DNA of 11,024 nt, taken from Saprospiraceae bacterium (GTDB taxonomy: Bacteria > Bacteroidota > Bacteroidia > Chitinophagales > Saprospiraceae). The position numbers and the translations under genes are program-made. Every line of letters begins with the position of its first letter. Within the stretch, counting starts at the first letter, position 1. The notes below the pieces were generated by a model that was not told the DNA's origin, did not search any database, and saw nothing but the letters and a program-made list of their open reading frames with translations. Location: contig SLDF01000254.1 in the NCBI GenBank assembly GCA_007125435.1, forward strand, positions 1-11,024. Direction: 5' to 3'. Below, in pieces: positions 6,777-11,024 of this stretch.

Positions 6777-7640
6777 CTAAACTATCTTCAAACTCATATC
6801 CATTGATCCGGCGGAGTGGGTCAGTGCGCCGACAGATATGTAGTCCACGCCGGTTTTGGCATAGGCATAGACATTGCGAATGGTAATACCGCCCGAGGCT
6901 TCCGTTTCAAATGCCTTATCTACGATGTCTACGGCTTCTTTGAGTATGGGCAGCTCGAAGTTGTCCAGCATGATCCTGTCGACTTGTTTGACAGCCAGGA
7001 CTTCATGGAGCTCGTTGAGGTTACTGACTTCGATGGTGACGGGTAGTTTGAGCCGGTGCTGTTTCATGTGCTCATGCACGCGGTGAATGGCTTGTGTGAT
7101 ACCACCACAGGCCTTGATGTGGTTGTCCTTGATCATGATGCGGTCGTAGAGACCAAATCGATAATTGTGACAACCGCCAATGTTGACGGCCCATTTTTCA
7201 AAGTATCTTAATAGAGGTGTGGTCTTTCTGGTGTCCAGGATTTTTGCCCCTGTACCTATCACTTCAAAAGCAAATCTATTGCTCAAAGTCGCAATAGCTG
7301 ACATGCGCTGCATGAGATTGAGCACCAATCGCTCTGCCATGAGTAATACTCTACTGTTACACTCGACATCAAAGACGACATCCCCGTAGGACACGTCTTT
7401 ACCATCTTTAATGTGAATAGTAACCTTCGCGTCCGGGTCCATATGCTTGAAGATGGATTGGGCAGCTTCTACACCACCTACTATGCCTTCGCTTTTTATC
7501 AGCAACTTGGCTTTGGAGCGGCCGTCTTCCGGTATACAAGCATTGGAGGTGTGATCTCCATCTCCCACATCTTCTTTCAAGGCAAGGGCTATGAACTGTT
7601 CTAAATATTGTTGATGTTCTCTCTGGTTTTGTATGTACAT
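6777..7640 (-). CDS. nadC: Nicotinate-nucleotide pyrophosphorylase (quinolinate phosphoribosyltransferase)
   Basis: NadC converts quinolinate and phosphoribosyl pyrophosphate to nicotinic acid mononucleotide, CO2 and pyrophosphate, the last step of the quinolinate branch of de novo NAD synthesis, in the cytoplasm. The 287 residues match the family's usual length. Visible motifs are EDVGDGDHTS (23-32), LNLMQRMSAIAT (107-118, with Arg112), ILDTRKTTP (134-142, with Arg138 and Lys139), GGCHNYRFGL (155-164, with His158 and Arg161), IMIKDNHI (168-175, with Lys171), IEVSN (203-207), IMLDNF (223-228), EASGGI (247-252) and DYISVGALTHS (266-276). These are the substrate-binding and phosphate-binding segments of the alpha/beta barrel, and none is damaged. 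The ATG at 7640 is the natural start. Neither nadA nor nadB is in the window. cinA, also a pyridine-nucleotide gene, follows after 220 nt. Confidence 0.96.
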   Translation of the reverse strand: MYIQNQREHQQYLEQFIALALKEDVGDGDHTSNACIPEDGRSKAKLLIKSEGIVGGVEAAQSIFKHMDPDAKVTIHIKDGKDVSYGDVVFDVECNSRVLLMAERLVLNLMQRMSAIATLSNRFAFEVIGTGAKILDTRKTTPLLRYFEKWAVNIGGCHNYRFGLYDRIMIKDNHIKACGGITQAIHRVHEHMKQHRLKLPVTIEVSNLNELHEVLAVKQVDRIMLDNFELPILKEAVDIVDKAFETEASGGITIRNVYAYAKTGVDYISVGALTHSAGSMDMSLKIV

Positions 7641-7832
7641 ATGCTATGACGATCGGTGAATTAATAAAGTAAACGGACCAAGTAGCAGGATTCCATTAAA
7701 ACAATATTTAATATTTTTTGATTGATAAGTTGTTTATAGTAGTAAAGAACAAGCAAGACATTTTAAGTTTCCTGCTTTAATAAGATCAAGGCTTATTTGG
7801 CATTGAGAAAACATTCTTCTATATGCAAGTTT
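7641..7832. other. A+T-rich intergenic region upstream of nadC
   Basis: This 192-nt spacer separates the 74-residue gene from nadC and should contain the nadC promoter. I could not find a good match to the Bacteroidota promoter pattern (TTG, then TAnnTTTG). A 13-nt A/T palindrome, AATATT-T-AATATT, lies at 7703-7715. There is no clear intrinsic terminator for the preceding gene. Confidence 0.4.
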
Positions 7833-8057
7833 TTAACAACGTGCTGGGTTAGAAGTGTCATTTTCTTTCTTCTTTCCAACTTCTTGCTCAGAGATAGTAA
7901 ACTCAATCTGGGTTTCTTCAATCAGTAAATTATTATTCTTCATTTGTTCAATCAAAGAATCTCCTTTAGACGAAGTTTCATAAAACGGATTCTCAAGTCC
8001 TGTTGTATCAAACTTGGCAGATACTATTGTGTGTCCTGTGTTCTGTGTATTATTCAT
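7833..8057 (-). CDS. Small hypothetical protein (74 aa) behind the serine protease
   Basis: I do not recognise this protein. It is hydrophilic and acidic (12 Asp/Glu against 7 Lys/Arg), has no signal peptide or membrane segment, and contains one short stretch likely to be structured (about 33-60, SLIEQMKNNNLLIEETQIEFTI). A Lys-rich tail follows and the last residue is Cys. The case for a real gene rests on position: the ATG at 8057 is 15 nt after the protease stop, on the same strand, in equally A+T-rich DNA, and the frame is not a shadow of another gene. It could be a partner, substrate or inhibitor of the protease, but nothing in the sequence shows which. The chance that it is spurious is moderate. 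Confidence 0.55.
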   Translation of the reverse strand: MNNTQNTGHTIVSAKFDTTGLENPFYETSSKGDSLIEQMKNNNLLIEETQIEFTISEQEVGKKKENDTSNPARC

Positions 8058-8072
8058 AATGGCAAAAATACT

Positions 8073-9080
8073 TTACTTTGGTAAATCTTCCCTTCTCCAG
8101 CCCTCGAAAGTTCTGTTGTCTTGAATTATAGTCTGCTGTTGCTGTCCATGTTGAACAACTTGCTTTATCACCATGCCTTCGCTTATAAAGACATCAGTTC
8201 CATATTCTACACTTTCAATAATCGCACGCCTTAATTGATATTGAGAACGATTTTGATTGCCCAAAAGTACATTTGTATCAAAAGGAATTCTAAGCTCTAG
8301 CTCAGATTCAATATCATCATATATTTCTTTAATTAAATTATACAATTTCATATCTGGCTTTTCAACCTTTAGACCTAAGTTTTTAGCTTCATTTCTATGG
8401 ATAGTATAATCATGAGATCCGCTTTCTGAGCATAAAAACTTTATTATTTTCTTTTTATTTTCATTTGATATATCCTGATACTCTAAAAGCTTTTCTGCTA
8501 ACATCTGGATTTGTGATTTTGATTTATATACTTGACCAAGAGTTAAAGGGTGTATGTGCTTTGTTAAGTCTATTAATATTTTGGCAAGTGACTCTTGGTC
8601 TTTAATTCTTAACTCTGATTTTGCCATTTGTAGATAGGCGTCAACAAATTCTACGCTAACAGGCACTTTTGCATTAGGATTATTTGTACCAGGAACTGAA
8701 GGGTTAAGAGGACCATTGACACTTGGGTCAATGGGCCCAAGTGTCGCCTGCTTTGTCATCAAGATTCTGTTTGCTCCAAGAGATATAAGTGTACCTGCAC
8801 TATGACAATTAAATGGCACTATCACTTCAAAATCTTTACAAAAGTTTCGAATCAAGTTAACTAATGTCCATGCAGCTATTGTATTTCCTCCTCTTGTGTA
8901 TAGGTATAATGAAATTTTATCAACATCTCCAATACGGTCAAGATGTTCTGTAAAGGGACTTAAGATATCCGAAGCGATTTGAGTGCCTAGATTTGGCCTA
9001 TCACTTGTCACATAAACAAGGAGTTTTGAATTCCTTGCTTCTTCTAGTTTCTTGTATTTGTAAAGTCTATTGTTGTCCAT
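8073..9080 (-). CDS. Serine dehydrogenase proteinase-like (ClpP/SppA-fold) serine protease
   Basis: With the ATG at 9080 this protein has 335 residues; a TTG at 9098 would add six and cannot be ruled out. The first two thirds show the ClpP/crotonase-type fold of the SDH_sah (serine dehydrogenase proteinase) family. YTRGGNTIAAWTLVNLIR (61-78) is the oxyanion-hole region. FNCHSAGTLISLGANRILM (90-108) holds the probable nucleophile Ser94, where many relatives have xSGGTLI. ATLGPIDPSV (112-121) matches the family's LGPxDP signature. GSHDYTIHRNEAKNLGL (221-237) is a second family-like segment. No transmembrane helix is evident, so it may be cytoplasmic. Substrate and role are unknown. G+C is low (about 28% in 8281-8400, against about 50% in a cinA sample), suggesting a different origin from its neighbours. 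It begins 46 nt beyond the upstream outer membrane protein gene and is followed closely by a small gene. Confidence 0.8.
   Translation of the reverse strand: MDNNRLYKYKKLEEARNSKLLVYVTSDRPNLGTQIASDILSPFTEHLDRIGDVDKISLYLYTRGGNTIAAWTLVNLIRNFCKDFEVIVPFNCHSAGTLISLGANRILMTKQATLGPIDPSVNGPLNPSVPGTNNPNAKVPVSVEFVDAYLQMAKSELRIKDQESLAKILIDLTKHIHPLTLGQVYKSKSQIQMLAEKLLEYQDISNENKKKIIKFLCSESGSHDYTIHRNEAKNLGLKVEKPDMKLYNLIKEIYDDIESELELRIPFDTNVLLGNQNRSQYQLRRAIIESVEYGTDVFISEGMVIKQVVQHGQQQQTIIQDNRTFEGWRREDLPK
8718..8745. repeat. 10-bp perfect inverted repeat inside the protease gene
   Basis: GACACTTGGG at 8718-8727 pairs perfectly with CCCAAGTGTC at 8736-8745 around an 8-nt loop. On the coding strand it covers the codons for TLGPIDPSV, the conserved segment after the active-site Ser. 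The mRNA could form a strong hairpin there. Confidence 0.7.
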
Positions 9081-9126
9081 ACCATAATCTTTTATCAAAG
9101 CTACAATGCCCCTCTTGACCCATATA

Positions 9127-9882
9127 TCAAAAGAGTATGCCCATTTTGATACCTATGCCCTGCATGATATGACGAGAGATCTCATCTGCCGTCGTAAACT
9201 GACCGCCGCCGATGTCTATGGCTTTTCGACCATTATTGCGTGTCAGGTCAGTAAGAGCTCTCTGGTAATGCAAGCCGATGAACAACTCTGAGAATCCGAC
9301 ATCATAGCTGATTCCGGCAGAACCTCCAACGGTAAACATGATGCCTCTTGTCTCTTCTGGAATGACCTCCTGGCGGGCTTCGATGCCCGGCGCATTAATG
9401 TCACCCCTGCTGCTGGTCAGGAAGCCAAAGCTAAAAATAGGAACCTCAAAGAAAAACCTTCGATTACCGGTATAATTGGTGTAAAACTTCAATCCAATGG
9501 GTATTTCTAACATATTGATGCGATACCGCAGCTCGACATCGTCAGGCAGGGGCTTTACCCCTTCATTCCAGTCTCTGTTGGACAGTCTGGCTCGCGGCCA
9601 GAAATTACCGCCTGTACCATGTCTCACTTCTCCGCCATTATTACCGGAGAACGTAAGACCACCTGTCATAAATATATTGTCATTGAGGGCAAACTCTACA
9701 TTGGCGCCGAGACTGTAACCCAGATTGACACCGGAAGAACTGATACCACTATCATTGGTGGTGATCCAATTGAACATCGGTGCTTTAGCTACGAAAGCGA
9801 ACCTTCGATTTTCTAATTGCTGCCCCCAAACCATCATGCTTGCGAAGCATAAAAAGCAAACTGTTGTCAATGTCTTTTTCAT
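9127..9882 (-). CDS. Outer membrane beta-barrel (porin-family) protein
   Basis: This 251-residue protein has a clear Sec signal peptide (MKKTLTTVCFLCFASMMVWG, cleavage probably after Gly20, before QQ) and then alternating hydrophobic/polar strands with many Gly and aromatic residues. Examples are GVNLGYSLGANVEFALNDNIFMTGGLTF and RYRINMLEIPIGLKFYTNY. It ends in Phe (GIGIKMGILF), as outer membrane barrels usually do. The pattern fits the OMP_b-brl_2 group of Bacteroidota small barrels of about eight strands. The type IX secretion protein PorT belongs to the same broad group, but I see nothing that singles out PorT. It is transcribed away from gldB, and the two share the 202-nt region 9883-10084. 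The protease gene follows on the same strand, and read-through is possible. Confidence 0.85.
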   Translation of the reverse strand: MKKTLTTVCFLCFASMMVWGQQLENRRFAFVAKAPMFNWITTNDSGISSSGVNLGYSLGANVEFALNDNIFMTGGLTFSGNNGGEVRHGTGGNFWPRARLSNRDWNEGVKPLPDDVELRYRINMLEIPIGLKFYTNYTGNRRFFFEVPIFSFGFLTSSRGDINAPGIEARQEVIPEETRGIMFTVGGSAGISYDVGFSELFIGLHYQRALTDLTRNNGRKAIDIGGGQFTTADEISRHIMQGIGIKMGILF

Positions 9883-10084
9883 AAGTGAAATTTGTAGTTG
9901 TAATGTGACTCACTCATCAATAAATCGTCAGGGCCTTAAAATTGTTTTATACCATGTGTCTGATGAGCGGAACAAAAAAATTATGATATTCGCCGCTGTG
10001 ATTATTTTCAACTGAAACGCACAATTATTTTTATTTAAATGTCATTTACTATGTGGCGCCCTGTCCGCATAAATCAAAACGAAT
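9883..10084. promoter_or_regulatory. Divergent promoter region between the barrel protein gene and gldB
   Basis: The 202 nt between two divergently transcribed genes must hold both promoters, unless gldB is read from further away. I found no clean Bacteroidota promoter match on either strand. A small palindrome GTGA-C-TCAC lies at 9905-9913, about 25 nt upstream of the barrel gene start; it could be an operator or chance. An in-frame TAA at 10070 limits gldB to the ATG at 10085. Confidence 0.45.
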
Positions 10085-11024
10085 ATGATAAATATACAAC
10101 AAAAATCATGCCCTTACATTTTTTTCGCCTTCTTTTTTATAGCGGCAATAGTCATTGTCTCCGGCTGTCAAGGCGACCGCGTCCGCACACCCAATATAGA
10201 TCACGTGGAGGCCAACCTGGAAGTGAAGCGATTTGACCTGGATTTTGCCGCTGTGGACACCTTGAGCCTTGAGGAAGACATGCAACGGCTCAAAGCTAAC
10301 TATCCAACATTTTTTGATGTCTATTTTATGCAGATCATGGCCGATAGACCCTTACGCGCCTCAGAGATGCTGCCATTTGCTGCAGAGATCATCAGGGAGG
10401 AATACATCAAAGACCTGCAAGACACGATCGCTCTGTACTTTCCGGACTTGACCCCGCAGATCAGGGAGATCGAAGAAGCGCTGAGGTATTACAGGTATTA
10501 CTTTGAAGATGAAGCACCCAAGACGCTCGTCACCTTCATTTCAGAATACGGCATAGGCGCCTGCACCGTAGGAGATGACACATTGGGCATTGGATTGGAT
10601 TTGTACCTTGGAGAAGATTATGTGGAGTATGACCCCTCCGTTTTTCCTTCCTTTATCAGGCAGTCTATGGCGAGAGATTATATGGTCGTCCACATGGTCA
10701 AAGCCCTGATCAAAAACCACTTGCCACCGCCGACCAATAACCGCATGCTGGACATCATGATCCACAATGGAACCATGCTCTACCTCACTAGCCTCATCTT
10801 GCCGCATCATCCACGCCATATGATCATGGAGTATACGCCAACAGATATGGGCTGGGTCGAGCAAAACGAACTGCAAATATGGAGTCACTTCTTGTCGAGT
10901 GACCTGCTCTACAGTAGTAGCAAGCGAGACATACAAAAGTTAATCGGCCCCAGCCCCAATGCCCCCGGCATGCCCCCTGAAGCCCCTGGCGAAACAGCCA
11001 ACTTTATCGGTATGCAGATCATCA
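10085..11024 (+). CDS. gldB: Gliding motility lipoprotein GldB (3' end beyond the window)
   Basis: The first 313 residues are present; the reading frame is open to the right edge, so the gene is cut by the window. It starts with a lipoprotein signal, hydrophobic from about 10 to 26 and with lipobox VSGC giving Cys28. The mature part shows the GldB pattern: VKRFDLDF (47-54), ANYPTFFDVYF (71-81), a long helical middle, LGIGLDLYLG (167-176), HNGTMLYLTSLILP (227-240) and MGWVEQNELQIWSHFLSSDLLYSS (255-278), with PGETANFIGMQII at the edge. GldB is needed for gliding in Flavobacterium johnsoniae, but its biochemical role is not settled; it is also kept in species not known to glide. The ATG at 10085 is the first after an in-frame stop at 10070. 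There is no clear ribosome binding site, which is normal in this phylum. Confidence 0.88.
   Translation, partial: MINIQQKSCPYIFFAFFFIAAIVIVSGCQGDRVRTPNIDHVEANLEVKRFDLDFAAVDTLSLEEDMQRLKANYPTFFDVYFMQIMADRPLRASEMLPFAAEIIREEYIKDLQDTIALYFPDLTPQIREIEEALRYYRYYFEDEAPKTLVTFISEYGIGACTVGDDTLGIGLDLYLGEDYVEYDPSVFPSFIRQSMARDYMVVHMVKALIKNHLPPPTNNRMLDIMIHNGTMLYLTSLILPHHPRHMIMEYTPTDMGWVEQNELQIWSHFLSSDLLYSSSKRDIQKLIGPSPNAPGMPPEAPGETANFIGMQII

Noticed and set aside
9127..9882. Calling the barrel protein PorT of the type IX secretion system
   Set aside because: Size and barrel type would allow it, and gldB is next door, but I cannot see a PorT-specific motif; many Bacteroidota barrels look like this.

Overview
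The window looks like chromosomal DNA of a Bacteroidota member. The reasons are a GldB-type gliding lipoprotein, a TPR-PD40-OmpA lipoprotein, an OmpA/porin-like beta-barrel, and gene starts without clear Shine-Dalgarno sites. A gliding, Saprospiraceae-like lineage is a reasonable guess, but the sequence does not prove it.

Layout. Positions 1-1211 hold no gene I can support. Instead they carry a cluster of short hairpins, a diverged 76-bp direct repeat (171-246 and 831-906) and a 23-bp sequence that recurs inverted near 6606. Leftward transcription then covers almost everything up to 9882. In transcription order the genes are: an outer membrane beta-barrel protein (9882-9127), a ClpP/SppA-fold serine protease of the serine dehydrogenase proteinase type (9080-8073), a 74-residue unknown protein 15 nt behind it (8057-7833), nadC (7640-6777), cinA (6556-5318), a 2-oxo acid dehydrogenase E2 acyltransferase (5281-3929), a large TPR/PD40/OmpA-like/SPOR-like lipoprotein (3869-1776) and a PmtA-like methyltransferase (1766-1212). 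A divergent gldB starts at 10085 on the + strand and runs off the right edge.

How the genes relate. nadC (NAD synthesis), cinA (pyridine nucleotide or nicotinamide clean-up) and the E2 gene (complex that reduces NAD+) form a loose metabolic group. Downstream of it lie an envelope lipoprotein and a probable lipid or small-molecule methyltransferase only 9 nt apart. cinA, E2, lipoprotein and methyltransferase are separated by 36, 59 and 9 nt and could form one transcript. The nadC-cinA gap is 220 nt and contains a repeat-like element.

The least ordinary coding part is the A+T-rich protease plus small-protein pair (about 7833-9080), set between more G+C-rich housekeeping genes and probably acquired. 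The least ordinary non-coding part is the hairpin cluster at 310-975, where three hairpins of one family keep pairing through compensatory base changes.
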